From Brasenia schreberi (Eukaryota > Streptophyta > Magnoliopsida > Nymphaeales > Cabombaceae), in NCBI GenBank assembly GCA_036023115.1, contig JAYKKT010000061.1, positions 11,378,501 through 11,442,500 of the forward strand: a stretch of DNA of 64,000 bases. Direction: 5' to 3'. The notes under the pieces are model-generated. The model did not search any database and was not told the DNA's origin. It saw nothing but the letters and a program-made list of their open reading frames with translations. The translations under genes were made by a program, and so were the position numbers. This document shows positions 45,301 through 58,180 of the stretch, piece by piece (the stretch's first letter is position 1; every line of letters begins with the position of its first letter).

Positions 45301-45675
45301 TCTAATAACCAATACGAATCTTATTATCTAGGACTAGCTTCCTTACCCCTGCATCCGTTCATAATCAAAATGCGAAGACCCTCTCTGAAATTTTTTCACT
45401 ATGTTCGGGCGACATTGTAGCAGGACTAACTTCTTTACCCGCATCCGTCCATGATGTGAAAACCCTCTCTGCAATTGATTCACTACATTCGGGCAAAAAT
45501 GTAGTGATCTTTGCTTACTTATTACTGCATTCGGGCTCTGCAGCACGTCGTTAAGTGGGCACGCCCCAAAGTCATGCTCATAATTTTTGTAATCCACGTT
45601 ATAAAATCCGACGAAGTTTTACGTTAGTCGTTGGAAGCCTATCACAACCCTCCTCCTTTATCCGGGCTCGGGACC
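42379..45675 (-). mobile_element. RTE-clade LINE, near full length, copy 2
   Basis: Same ends as copy 1; tail (TTG)n at the left, 5' end near 45675. Long readable pieces: endonuclease 44921-44664 (GGDLNGHVGKEALGYQG, SQTQIDYFI), linker 44098-43847 (RNRWKNYFYNLFNENKDVS), RT core 43807-43247 ([67 protein letters not shown]) and RT C-terminus 43179-42970. The catalytic FADD is FAYD here, and a segment of about 99 bp containing it is tandemly duplicated. A C-terminal domain at 42726-42532 reads RLRW-like CLRWFGHIERRSKEEPLRR. Confidence 0.9.
43112..43303. repeat. ~99-bp tandem duplication inside RTE copy 2
   Basis: CCAATTTTCTATTAAC...ATCATATATTTTGTTA occurs twice in a row, both with the FAYD codons. 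Confidence 0.85.
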
Positions 45676-46040
45676 CACAAAAGTGTAGCTGAAAGGCCGC
45701 GCAGAGCGTCTCCCAGAGTCTATGCACTAAGATCAACGCAATGGTGCATCTACCGCGGTCACTTGTTCGGAACAACCAACGGATTGAACCGACCCCGTTA
45801 TCGTTGGACAAGTCTCGGCAGACCAGAGCCAATTGGTGGAGTCAGATTCATCGAGTCCCACTTGACCAATTCTACATTCTTTTGTTTTGCCTTCTTAATT
45901 TATTCAGAAAATTTCCAGTTTTCTTTTAATTTTGAAAATGTCGAACTTAGAGCAATTAGATTGCATAGATTTTACATCCTAATATAATGCAAGATTTGAT
46001 TTATTTTAATTTTTAAAACGTGAAAAAATGACTGATCATT
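45676..46040. other. Unassigned DNA upstream of LPXD
   Basis: Slightly GC-richer (45680-45870) then AT-rich. Could hold an LPXD promoter remnant; no TATA box is convincing. Confidence 0.35.
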
Positions 46041-46047
46041 GTTTAAA

Positions 46048-46140
46048 AGGACGGACTCGGTAGAACGTTCTAAGAAAATTAGTTAAGGCCAGGGTTCGAT
46101 TCCTGGAGACGGTAAACCTGGCTTCGAGGTGTTGCTCCTT
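46048..46140 (+). repeat. tRNA-like (SINE-like) fragment
   Basis: GGCCAGGGTTCGATTCCTGG is a perfect box B with paired arm, but there is no tRNA cloverleaf upstream. It directly precedes the candidate first LPXD exon. Confidence 0.4.
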
Positions 46141-46810
46141 ACCAGGATGTTTCGTGCATAAAACGCACGCACATAAATACAGTGGTCAAGTGTCTGTTTC
46201 ACGTTGTCATCCGCCTCTCCCCGTTCCTCGCTCTTCCAGGCAGCCTTCCGTTTCTACGGGACTCGGTTCATTCTTCTTCTCTCGTCAGCTTGAGGCCTCC
46301 TCTTCGTCACCTCTGTTCCTCGTCATCCCCTTCAGACTCCCACCCTGGTAAATCTCCGTTGCTGATTGATCTTTCTCTTTCTGAAGCCGAACCTATTTAG
46401 AGTGTGAAAAGTCTTGGTTTTGGTACGTAAGTTTACTTGTCGATGCGAAGTATTTTGCTCTATTCAGTAGCAGCTGGAATCAATATGTAAGTAGAATATG
46501 AGTCCCTAAAGATTGCTCAATTGAGACCATGCTCAAAGAGCAGCATATTATTGACATTGTGATACTAAGATCATCAAGAACCAAGACCAATAAGCTTTTT
46601 TCCCCACAGTAACTGGGGTCAGTCACGTGGATTCTTAGTTGCCATTGCTATCTATCTTGGGTTCAACTCTTAAACATCATAAACAAGATAATCTATAATA
46701 CAAACTTAAATCACGTCTGACATGATCATAACCTGAGTTGATTGTGAAGGTGGCTCTCTTTATTCCTTTATGATGATTGTTTGATTGTTGGATTTTGAGG
46801 AAGTCGTTTA

Positions 46811-47894
46811 TGTTGGATTTAAATTTAAGCATTAAATGCATGTTAATATGAGTAAAAGTTTAAAAAATATAAGTAAAAGTCCTAAAGTAAATGTCCTAAA
46901 GTTTAAATATAAACTTATGTTCTATATATTTAATTAATATAAGTAAAAGTCCTAAAGTTTAAAAAATAAAATATGAGGGACTTTTGGGATAGATGATCAA
47001 GATGAGGCAAAGTTTAGTCGTGATGGATGTCATAAACTCATATATCCTTTTATATATTTGGTAGCTTATGAACCTTAGTTGAAAGAGCTTGGGGGGACAT
47101 GTTATACTACACACGGGCATGCACGCATGCCAGGCCGGGCTTGTGGTTTGGGTTTAGGTCTTGATTATCTTTTTGTACGAAAAACTTTTGATCTAACGGT
47201 CAAAACTTTCGGATAAGATGGGGTGGTTGAGGATAAGACGAGATGGTTAAGGATAAAGCAGTGCGTGGTTTGGGTCTTGATCTATCTTTTTGTACGAAAT
47301 TTTTTTATCTAATGGTCAAAATTTTTTTGGTCACGGATAGGGATAAGATGAGACAATTTCAAATAAGGTGGGGCGGTTGAGGATAAGACGAGACGGTTGA
47401 GGATAAAGTGGTGCATTGTTTGGATCATATCCACGATCCGTGATCCACATGCGCACCTATAAATAGGTGATTAGGGGTCCTCTCTAAGCACACAATTCAG
47501 TATGATCTTTCTTCTCTCTCACTCTCTTCCTATGGTCCTGCCTCTCTGCCTGTGGTTCTGTCCCTATGCCTGTGGGAGGTCCCTCTTTATGCGCAAGCCA
47601 TAAATGACTATGGTGTGATCGAGGTCAACTCGAAGCAAGGTACGTGCTCTTGAAGTTGTGTGTGCGTTTTATTCTAGGAGTAAGGCATAGGTACCCATAT
47701 GTCCTGATTTCTCTAAGGTAAGTATGCAAGAGTGACTCACATAGATAAGATTTTTATTTTGCTTCTGTTTTTGTTTTTCGTACGGCTTGATTATGACTTA
47801 TTTTGGATATACAATTATCGTTTATGATTGGGGCATGTTTACATTTATTGCATATTATGTTATTATGCATATATGTCTATGGTTTTTTCTAACA
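46811..47894. mobile_element. Solo LTR in LPXD intron 1
   Basis: 1084 bp beginning TGTTGGATTTAAA and ending TTTTCTAACA, flanked by the perfect 5-bp repeat GTTTA (46806-46810 and 47895-47899). TATA box CCTATAAATAGG near 47455. Two direct repeats of about 130 bp (about 47150-47270 and 47270-47410) share TGTACGAAA and GGTTGAGGATAAGACGAGA. The TGTTGG start suggests Copia. Confidence 0.85.
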
Positions 47895-48031
47895 GTTTAT
47901 TAGCACTCATTTGCTGAAATGATCTGTTACATACTTTCACCTTCGATATTTTGTGCAATAATTAGGAGAAAACGATCATGTGGATTTTGTGGAGTTCAAG
48001 CAATGGCGCAATGGTGGTGGCTGGGCACATA

Positions 48032-48072
48032 CAACAACAACAACAACAGCTAAGCCTTTTCCCATACCAGAC
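48032..48072. mobile_element. RTE LINE tail inserted in LPXD exon 2
   Basis: CAACAACAACAACAACAGCT then AAGCCTTTTCCCATACCAGAC is the 3' end of the RTE family (inverted). The exon sequence TGGTGGCTGGG(C/T)ACATA occurs on both sides (48015-48031 and 48073-48089), a 17-bp target duplication with one mismatch. Net gain 58 bp. Confidence 0.9.
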
Positions 48073-50440
48073 TGGTGGCTGGGTACATATGCTGGCTAAA
48101 ATCGAACCTTCTGTGGTGGTAGAAATCGGTGCAGTAGTTCATTCTGGATGTACTCTTGGGGCCAATATCCACCTTGGCTCATGTGCTATCATAGGGCCTT
48201 GTGTTGAGATTGGACAAGCAACCAAAGTAGGGTATGATTTTGGTTTCTGTTATCTTAGCTTCATAGCTAGGATGGAAAGCAACGGTTGTTTGGGTAGCTT
48301 GATTGACAATATGGTTCCGTAACTTTTGTGATTTTCTCACTGAATTGAATCATTATGAGATTTCTAAATGTCTTGCCTCTTCTTTTGACCTTTTCTTGTG
48401 CATTACATCTCTTGTTTCCTGACTAAAAGATTTGATTTGGTAATTTAAATTTGTGCAAGGCTGCAAGCATCAAATCTGGCATCTTTTTTCCTCGTCCTTC
48501 TGTGAAAGACAGTGTGACATGACCATGTTTGAGATCTAGGTGTGCTGTATATCATATTTTATATTTTGTTTTCCTTTTTACTGTTCCAGTGCCCAGAATA
48601 TTTCTTGACCAATTTTCCTTTGCACCATTTCAATCCCTTAGTGGGTCCTTTTGGTCTAATATCTGTGTTCATATCAAAATTAGTGCTATTAGCATATGTG
48701 ATCAAGTGCGTCAGTCATGTGCCCAAATTGCGGCTTTTGCAACAACCACCTTTATATGAGGTTTTGCAACTTATGCATTTGACAACAGTTTGCACTGCCA
48801 AATGCATCATCTGCACAATTTATGTGATAAATTCTGTTCTCAAACACCAGAAATTTCTCTTGAAAGAGACTGGAACATTGTTTCCATGTCTCTGAGTTCC
48901 CCACGTGCAACCTGAAAAAGGGCATGTGTGTATAAACGGAGCCTTCACTGCTGCTCCTCGCAGAATTTTGCATTACAGGCCAATAGTCTCACTTAACATT
49001 CATAATCATCTTAAATGGAAACCAGTAACCATCATGTGATAAATGACTTAAAAACAAAATTAAATCTTCTAAACTGGAAGTAGTATTGTATAAGACCACA
49101 CAACAGTAGTATTGCATAGAGACTTTTCTGTACACATTTTACTTGAAAAAGAAAAGTTCAAGGCTTGAGGGAAAATCCTTTGCAGAACATTCACTGATCA
49201 TGTTATAGTTCCTACTGCAGTTTGGGTCTTTCTTCAAGGATAAAGCATGAAAAATCTGATTTTTTGAAAAGAACAAACCACATCCCTGAGCAAACATATC
49301 ATATGGAATCTGGTGCACATCATATTGGACATTACTTGCTCATAGTTTTTTTAGTAATGACATATCCGCTGCATTCTTTCCAATTACAATGCATCAGTGT
49401 CTAATTGCTCCATTGGTGACTTTTGCGTTATACATAACAGTGTCTGTATAGGTCAAGATGGTATGTTCTGATTGTACTATGCAATTTCAATACTTGTTGT
49501 CTAAGATATGTTGAAGAATTGTTTCTTCATCATTAATAACTTTTCCATCCTCTCAAGGACAAGGAACTTAAAGGTATATTGACCTGCATAATCCTTAAGA
49601 AGAACTTAAATATGTGACACCAGTTGTTGAAAGGACTTGAAAGCTGCCCAGGCATGCCCAATGTTGGAGCAATTCTTTTTCTTTTGATTATGACTTGGAA
49701 AGATCAGTTCTTTCCAATGCTTGACCAGTCATGTTCCTTATGAACCGATAATGTGTATTTTGTTTTTACTTCACTTTCTATTTCTTTCTCATATTATGTT
49801 GATGGTTATAGAAGCAATGGTTCACAATTAAGAGCAAAAATCTTGGAGACAAATGAGAACCAATGCAGGATAAGTAATAGATGGCTTTGATTGAGCAAAT
49901 TCCTTGGAAGTGCTAGAGGCGTTCCAAAAGTTCCTAGTTGGATTTAGAACTGTTGATATGTATCGTTTAAGCTATTAGAAGGCAGGCTGAGAACTCGATA
50001 CATCTTTGCACTCAGAAAACAACAGAAGATGGAACAGATCCATCTCCAAAGAGTTAAAAGTTTTGATGGATTCAGTTGATGTGATCAAGAAACCTAAAAC
50101 TACCTAAACTTGGAAAGTGCAAAGGGGAGCTTCTTTGATTTATAGATAGCTGATATATTAAGGCACAAAACTTTATCTTATAGCATTTTGTTTTACTTGA
50201 TCTATACAATAGGTTCACCCAAATCACAAACTATGTGAAATAGATGTCATTCCAAGAAGTTTTACTGATGTTTATGACGTAGCTAGGAGAAGGTTAGTAA
50301 TTAACAAGATGTATGATAAGGAATAATGAAGCCAATATGTTAACATGACGTATGATGATAGGACTGGTGAAAGGGACTTTACACTTGCTAACTGTGGAAG
50401 GTTGTTGGTGGCTGGTAGTCTATTATCTTGGCTGTCATAG

Positions 50441-50749
50441 TTGTTTGGCATTTTTTGGAACTTACTGTCATCACTTCTTAGTAGTTATATCTTCCATTCA
50501 TTATTCTTTCTTTTTTTGTGTGTAGGATTTTGTGAATGGTGCTTGCACTGTTTCAGAGGGGATATCTCACAAAATGAAATCAAAATTACAACTGTGTCAA
50601 TCTTAATAAAGAAGAGAGACTGGAAGATTATGAACCTTAAATGCATCAGTAACCTTGATGGCTACAGTACTGATGTCCTTAGATTTTATGATCCTACCAT
50701 GAAAAACCATCTCATTGCGGCTTATCCAGATCCTCCAAAGAATGAATGA
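50441..50749 (+). other. Unidentified 102-codon frame in LPXD intron 3
   Basis: C-terminal part reads GYSTDVLRFYDPTMKNHLIA with protein-like composition, while the N-terminal part is low-grade hydrophobic. I recognise no family. Could be an old retrocopy remnant. Confidence 0.25.
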
Positions 50750-51699
50750 ATATCAACTTTATGTATCACGCTGTGCAGAGGATACATGGACAGCATTAGC
50801 CACCATTGACCACCATTTGTGATTATTTTAATTTTCTCATTTTATCAGCAAATTGAGGTTAAGTAGAACCTATGAAATGCACACCTTAGGTATGAAATTT
50901 GTGACTTTCAACTTGAAGGCTTTCGAATCAACCTCTTGACCTTGTGAGACACCCATTCAGGCATTATCTCGCGCTTCGCTAAGAAGTCCCGTTGTATAAT
51001 TAAAAATTCTTCTTCTTCTTTACCAGCCATACTTCGGATTTCTCATAAAATCTGGTGTTTTAGAGTTGCTTTGGAGTTCTCATAAAATATGTTGTTTTAG
51101 AGTTGATTTCATTACACTGGCTTGAGATCGGCTATACCAGTGGTAAACCCTCACAATAGGTGGATTTTCAAGATAATATGGCAACCACATGTAGAAAAAT
51201 ATACAATGCTATTTTCTTCTTCTTCTTCTTCTCCTCCTCCTCCTTCTCTTTCTCCTCCTCCTCCTCCTCCTTTTACATGTCAAATCTAGAACAAAATATA
51301 GACAAGTGAGAATATATCAAATCTAAATATTGCATAACTCTTCCTGTGAAGCTGCAAAGGTGAATTTTGATATGTCATGTAACTTTCTTTTCTGGGAGGC
51401 TATTATCATAAACTCATGATTCTAGGAATAATTGGTTTGGTCCGACACTTTATAAACAGAAAGGTCACATTTGATGCACAAAGCTAGCTTCATAAACAAG
51501 TTTTAATTTCTTTATAGAGATAAGTAATTTTACGCCCTTTGATTTCCTATTCAATTTCAAATTCTTTACTGTGTCTTCCTTTTCTTGTGCAAATAGAATA
51601 GTGCTCTCTGAATATATAATATAATATGTGGTAAACATCATATTTCTAGCTATATATATACATACATATACGTATATACATGCATAAATATGAGACAAA

Positions 51700-52872
51700 T
51701 ATCAAGGCATCAAGTTGATAAGCTATATGAGACAAATATCGAGTACAATAGAGAACCATTATGGATTCATGTCAGGAAGATCTAATATTGAGGTTACTCA
51801 TCCGTTGAGACGTCTTATGAAATATTTTAGAGCAAAAAAAACCTTCATACGGTATTTATTGATCTTAAAAAAAAAGCTTACGATAGAGTATCAATAGATA
51901 TTCTTTGGAGAATTTTGGAAAAGAGAGGTATCCCATTGACATATATCAATTTAAGAGGCATGTATGATAGTGCACAAACATGTGTTAGGACTCACGAAGA
52001 AATGACAAATTTCTTTGAGATTAACATTAAATTACATCAAGGATCAACTTTAAGTCCATAGTTATTTGTATTGATCATTGAAGAGCTAACAAAACATATG
52101 TAAGATGAAGTTCTTTGTTGTATGTTATTCGTGGGTGATATTGTATTGATATTAGAAAGTAAAGGCTTTCGACTCAGTAGAACAAAGACAAAATATATAG
52201 ATTGCAAGTTTAATGATTTGATTACTTCAAATGATATAGAAATTAAGATTTACACACATTGTATCCCTTATAAAGAAAGTTTTAAATATCTAAGGTCAGT
52301 TTTTCGTAGTAAGAAAATTTGATGTGAGATGTTACACGTAGAATTAACGTAGGTTGGTTAAAATGGAAAGATGTATAATGTATTTTATGTGACAAGAAGA
52401 TACCATTAAAGTTGAAAGGTAAATATTATAGAGCAACAATTCGACTTGCTATACTTTATGGTTCCAAGTGTTGGGTAGTTAATTATCAATATAGATGAAA
52501 GATATTCATGATTGAAATAAAGATGCTGAGATATATAAGTGATCACACAAGGAAAGACCATAGAGGTTATTAGAAACAAATTAAGAGTGACACCAATAGA
52601 TGACAAAATGAGAGAAAATCGTTTAAGATGGTTTGAACACATAAAAAGACGACCAAAAGAAGCTTCAATGAGAAGGTATGAAAAACTTGATTATGAAAAT
52701 GTTAAAGAGGAAGAGGAAGACCATAAAAGTGTTGGAAGGAAATAATAAAGAATGATTTAGCTTATGTTGAGTTAATTGTTGGCGTGACATGATTGAGCTC
52801 TATAGAACCAAGGAATTCATGTAGCTGACTCCATCTAGTATGAAAAAAAGGCTTAGTTACTGTTGTTGTGTT
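51700..52872 (+). mobile_element. 5'-truncated RTE LINE in LPXD intron 3
   Basis: Plus-strand RT remnants with many stops: QISSTIENHYGFMSGRSNIE, a degraded MLFVGDIVLILES (FADD to FVGD), SRTKTKYIDCKFNDLITSND, NKLRVTPIDDKMRENRLRWF. Ends AAGGCTTAGTTACTGTTGTTG and runs straight into (TA)n. Confidence 0.85.
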
Positions 52873-52902
52873 ATATATATATATATATATATATATATAG
52901 AT

Positions 52903-52933
<31 letters not shown>

Positions 52934-52935
52934 GT
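52871..52935. repeat. Compound microsatellite (TA)n(GA)n
   Basis: Abuts the LINE tail. Confidence 0.95.
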
Positions 52936-53204
52936 TGGGGAGTTTTTTTTGGTATGAAATGCTGACTTTATTTTGGTGAACACCTCAAGAGAGGTTGACG
53001 AAGCCTTCAAAGTGTTGGAAGGAAGCTATAAAGCCTAATATTGTTCTTTTGGAGTAACATGTCAATCACCAAGATCAAGTGCAATGGTGAATTGAGGCCA
53101 TGTTTCCAGCCCCACTTAGAGTGCGGGTAGGATAGGACTGGTTTTGATTTTCGTCTTGAAAAGCCCAACTTGCTTCATAGATGGTCCGAAATGGCTTGGA
53201 CACT

Positions 53205-53222
53205 CCTCTCTCTCTCTCTATA

Positions 53223-53271
<49 letters not shown>
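53205..53271. repeat. Compound microsatellite (CT)n(TA)n(TG)n
   Basis: Three consecutive dinucleotide tracts. Confidence 0.95.
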
Positions 53272-53272
<1 letters not shown>

Positions 53273-54159
53273 ATATACATACACACAGACACATACATAA
53301 TACATACACACACATAAATATATGTCTGTAAATATACATGGCTCTATTTATTTACACGGCTCTATGAATTAAATATACCAAGTCATTGTAGGCTGGCAAC
53401 ACTTCTAAAATGTCATGTTTGCTATGGAGGGTAAAATGGACTTGTTGGATTAACTTTTAAACCGAAACAAAATGAGTTTGAAAGAAAGCCAAAGAAGTAA
53501 AAAATGAAGAACACTAAACCATAATTTACAAAAGACAGATTGAAGAACACTAAACCACATTTTTCAAAAGACAGGTTATCTCATTTGTGTTCCATCAGTT
53601 GTTGTCCATCATATTCCACAAGTAACTGATTCATCAAATGCAAATGGAGCAAAGCATCTCGTTTAGGTGATGTACCGATTTATGTCTTGATCTATTAAAA
53701 GCTTCTTACTCAATGTCAAGCATATGATCTGACCATAATGGATATGTTTCCACTTGGTAACAGTCATACCAAATAGGCCAGAATAAGTTCCTTTCTGAAC
53801 TTGCTGGGCTGGTTGGTATACTCATGGTTCCATAATTGCATGTCTTCTATTAATACGGACAGTTATAACAAGCTGATTGTAAAGAAATGCAAAAACTGGA
53901 TAAACCATCCATACTAAACTCGAACCATTTTGGATTCATCGATATGCATGCTTCAGGGCATCTAGGTTCAAGCAATGATTTGTCTACAAGAGTTCATTCT
54001 CCAAGATTTGCTACCTTCACTAAGAGATACTTTAATTGATCCCACACCTTCACTTGCTCGGTTTGTGAGATAAGCATATTGGGTTTCTCTTATTTTCCAT
54101 TGCACGGCCAGGAAACATTTTCTACACTTCAAAATTATTTTGTCTAGGAAAGGGATATG

Positions 54160-54310
54160 AGGGGTTAGTGTAGCAGAGAGGGCTGATGCCTGCTAGACTG
54201 GTAGTCGGGTTTGATTCTGATGGTCATGACCACCTTGGACAAGCCAACACACTGATGGGCCCTATGAATGAGGATCCTGGCCTTAGAGTTGTATGCTGGG
54301 TTGTCCCTAT
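54160..54310 (+). repeat. Second SINE-like family copy
   Basis: TAGTGTAGCAGAGAGGGCTG resembles box A and AGTCGGGTTTGATTCTGATG box B at tRNA spacing. Not the same sequence as the main SINE family. Confidence 0.45.
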
Positions 54311-54516
54311 CCCTTAAAAAGAAGTTAGGAGGTGGATATATGAGGTATTGTTTTGAATATCAATGACTTATACGTTCATTATTTCATGAATCACTATGCA
54401 GATGCTCTCTTTCTATACATGTATACATGCATATATTATGTTAATACACACACAGAGAAACATGCACATATGTGTGTCTGTGTGCTTCTGCATATATATC
54501 CCTTTGTGTCTGTGTT

Positions 54517-54519
<3 letters not shown>

Positions 54520-54596
<77 letters not shown>
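54520..54596. repeat. (TA)n microsatellite in LPXD intron 3
   Basis: About 76 bp of pure TA. Confidence 0.95.
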
Positions 54597-54600
<4 letters not shown>

Positions 54601-55310
54601 GCATATCCGTTGAGTGCATGTGGCAGATGTATATTGCGTATCATTTCCCAACGTGCATTTACATGAGCATATACATTTTTATGTGTTCTGCGATTTCACT
54701 CTCTTATCTGCATGCATACGTGTGGGATTCTTCCCTTTTGTATACTGGTAGTTTCTGTGCAATTGTTCTTCTCTATTTCCTTGTTCCCCTCAAATATGCA
54801 ATACAAATGCTGTATATATGATGATCTCTAAATGGTTTTAGTGGGGAGAGTTTTGATGTCCATTAAATACAAGTTTGCCCTTCTTCAAACAGGATTTGGA
54901 TTCTATGTGGATGAAGGAAGGGTGCTGAAAAAACCTCAAGTTGGTGATGTTCGACAGTCTTTTGCTTTTGCTCTCTCTTTTTTTTTTCCTTCCCTTCATA
55001 ATAGTTTCTAGCTGCTTTCGATACAATGACCAGTTTGGAATGACTTTTCACTTAAAGGTGAAATTCTCCAATCAATCAAAAGTTCACATTATTTGTGGAA
55101 ATGTTCATGACCAAGTGCAACTAGTGCTGTAACAACTAAGTAATCCAACTGCTAAATACTTGTCCAGTATCGGCTTTCTGGTGCCAAAAAAGATCTTACG
55201 TTCCTAACATAAATGCCAAGTATTGAACAACTTGGTCTAGCACATCCTTGAGCTCATACGACTGGATATGGTCACACAATTTCTTATAATGAAGGCCTCC
55301 AATGCGGTCT

Positions 55311-55442
55311 TTTTTTTTCTGGTTACAGGAGGAGGCCAAAACCTAACACCCACACCCACGCATGCACCCCCTGGGAGTCTAACTCGCCACCAGCAGCATC
55401 AGCGCTAAGGCACACCGCCATTGAGCTAATGCTCTGGGTGCA
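55311..55442 (-). repeat. tRNA-derived SINE copy in LPXD intron 4, well preserved
   Basis: On the minus strand: CACCCAGAGCATTAGCTCAATGG (box A), GTGGCGAGTTAGACTCCCAG (box B), GGGTGCATGCGTGGG, TTAGGTTTTGGCCTCCTCCT, then A-rich tail. Confidence 0.75.
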
Positions 55443-56974
55443 AACTTTTTTTTATGTAGATATAGCATTGAGTTGAGGCACCTGCACTACTTTTGTTATT
55501 ATAAGCAGGATATTTAAAATCTCAAAGTTAGATTTCCTAATGGTTTGGTAAGTTGGTCCTTGGTCATTTTGATGCAGCTATTGCACGCAATAATTGGCAA
55601 CCATGTGGAAGTAGGAGCCAACACATGCATTGACCGGGGCAGGTGCCTATTTCACGCATGCATTTTGTATTGTTTACTGTTTTAATTGATGCAAAAACCT
55701 TGAAATGTTTTTTTTCTTTTTTTGCATTTTCCTTTTCCTCTGAAGTATTGAACTGGTTCCCAAACAAACAAACAGCAAAAAGTAACTGGACACATATGAT
55801 TTGCAGTTGGAGAGACACCGCCATTGGAGATCATTCAAAGATAGACAATTGAATTCATGCAGGTTTCTTCCCGTTGTGGCATCACATTATCTGTTTGACT
55901 TTATCTTAACTATTGTTTCAACTTTTGAGCTTCTGTATCTTGCATTTACTAATGAGGGTTTTGCATTTGGGTCACACATAGCTTGCATTACCACTTCTGC
56001 TGTCATTGTCTTCTGCCATGCTTGATAAAAATGTTCAATGCAGATAGGACACAATGTCGTCATCGGAAGGTGTTGTTTACCTTGTGGTCAAGTTGGAGTT
56101 GCAGGTTCTGCTACGTATGTTGTTTTCCACATAAAACTGAAATCTTGTTATATGCATTAGTTTGATAATGATTCCAGGCAAGTTCCTTAAATTGCTAGCC
56201 TAATGTCCAACTCCTCTATTGATTGTCATCATTGTTACATCTTGCAGGATAGGTGATTATGTTACTCTGGGTGGTAGGGTGGCTGTAAAGGATCATGTTT
56301 CCATTGCTTCCAAGGTATCAGAATTTACAACCTGTGCAATACAACATTTCACGAGTCACCGCACAGATTTTATTAGTTCCTTGGGTTTTATGCTTTTATA
56401 CATGATGCATTTTCCTCAAGTTCATCGAAGATTAAAGCATGTGTAGGATATATGTCATTGACTTTAGCTGTGCCTCCTTATGTGCAATTGTGCATACATC
56501 ACTCGTTGGTCTATAGCGAGGCCAAGTTACTTGTTATAAAAGCAACAATGAAGGACCACTCTCCACCAAAAAATGCATCTCGGAATCTTCTAGAATTTTT
56601 GATGTCCTCTAACTTCTGATCTGCTGATCCCTCTACACATAGGGCCTGTTCATGTCATGTGGACCAATGCTAGGGAATGATGACTAATTATGGCATTCAT
56701 AACCAAACATGTCGTAAACAAAATAACTAGAGGGTGTAAAATTTATATACATAATATGTACATGTACATGAAAATCCAAAACAAGAATTGCATTGGTGGT
56801 CTCGCAAAAAATAGAATCCCCACTAACACAACCACTAATGTGTATACATCTGTTAATACCACACTAAGAGGGTGATCACACCAACCCGTGCTCTATAGAT
56901 GGATGTGGTTTCCCACAAGTAACAAGGCATGCTAGAACATGCTCATTTTAAATAAACAGATGTAACTAATTCAA

Positions 56975-57067
56975 CAACAACAACAACTAAGCCTTTTCCC
57001 ATACTAGACGGGGTAGGCTACATGGATTCTTTGTTTCCACAGAGCTCCATCATGTGCCATGTATAGA
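56975..57067 (-). mobile_element. 5'-truncated RTE LINE tail in LPXD intron 8
   Basis: CAACAACAACAACTAAGCCT...TCTTTGTTTCCACAG is the family 3' end, flanked by AACTAATTCAA at 56964-56974 and 57068-57078 (11-bp target duplication). Confidence 0.85.
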
Positions 57068-57078
57068 AACTAATTCAA

Positions 57079-58180
57079 TGCCAAAATATTCATGCAGTCT
57101 TACTGGGGTTTTGCCGTTCACACAATCAAACAATCATCAATGAAAGGGATTGTCCCCATGTCAGGACTCATATGGTGTTTACCATACCACCAATACAGGG
57201 GATGCCTGACCTCTTCCTTACTGGGGTTTTGCCGTTCACACATGATGGCAATGCCCTAATCGGGACCCAAGGGCCAGTCTCTAGAGACACATACACACAT
57301 ATAGCCTTATATTCATACATTAAATTTCAAACCTCATCGCTAGTTTGCCCACACTAGCATGCATGCCCATATTAGGCATGTCCTACAACACGATCTGCCA
57401 TCCCAACTCCATGTCATACTAGTGTCACTAACTAATGGGTTAGCATCAATTAGCACACTCATCCAAAACCCATAATGCTCCTGTGGATGCATTTCCGGAC
57501 CCACGACTATGGAAAGTAGCTCCATGTCAACATGTTTCACCTAAGACCTGACCATGGGTTGCCACTGCCTGATATGTGCATCCTTGACGTCCCATACCGT
57601 TGCCGAGCAGGTGGATTCATATGAGATATATGGTTTCACCCACACAACATGCAACACTCATGCCATCCTCAAGGATGCAAGTAACCAAATTATTTCAATA
57701 GGACAGTTATCTAGCCTATATCATAATTGAAGAACAATTGTGAAGTACTTATAATCACATACGACGCAATAAAAGCAACTAAAACTATTTCAGCATGCTT
57801 TTGTAAAGAAGACACATCTACCTACTTAAGCTCGTAACAAGATCCAACCCTCAAGGACCCAACTCCTCTCCAAATCACCTCCTTTCAATCCCTAAATCAT
57901 AATAAAAATAATATATTAGACCGTGTTTGAAGATGAACCCAATGCATCAAACCAGGTTGAAACAGAGTTTATCTGATCCAGGAACAGCCAAAAACTGATA
58001 TTTCGATCTATTTTAATCTTGTTTAGATCCGTTGAAAGGATCCATACCCACATTACCTAACTTTATCTATTCTATGGGGTCCATTCAACCCGAATCATAC
58101 TTAAACCCATGCTGCCTGAGAACCAGGTTACCTAGGACATGAGTTGTGCGAAGCTTGACCTAACATGACGCAGTTAATGC
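57079..58180. other. LPXD intron 8, unassigned part
   Basis: A 27-bp direct repeat (CTTACTGGGGTTTTGCCGTT) occurs at about 57099 and 57216. Otherwise nothing recognised. Confidence 0.4.

Noticed and set aside
46048..46140. Functional tRNA gene
   Set aside because: Only a T-arm-like segment is present; no acceptor stem, D arm or anticodon arm can be drawn.
54353..54821. Frames with long Tyr-Ile or Ile-Tyr runs, here and at 24045, 27455, 36995, 59298, 60119 and 60974
   Set aside because: They are translations of (TA)n microsatellites.
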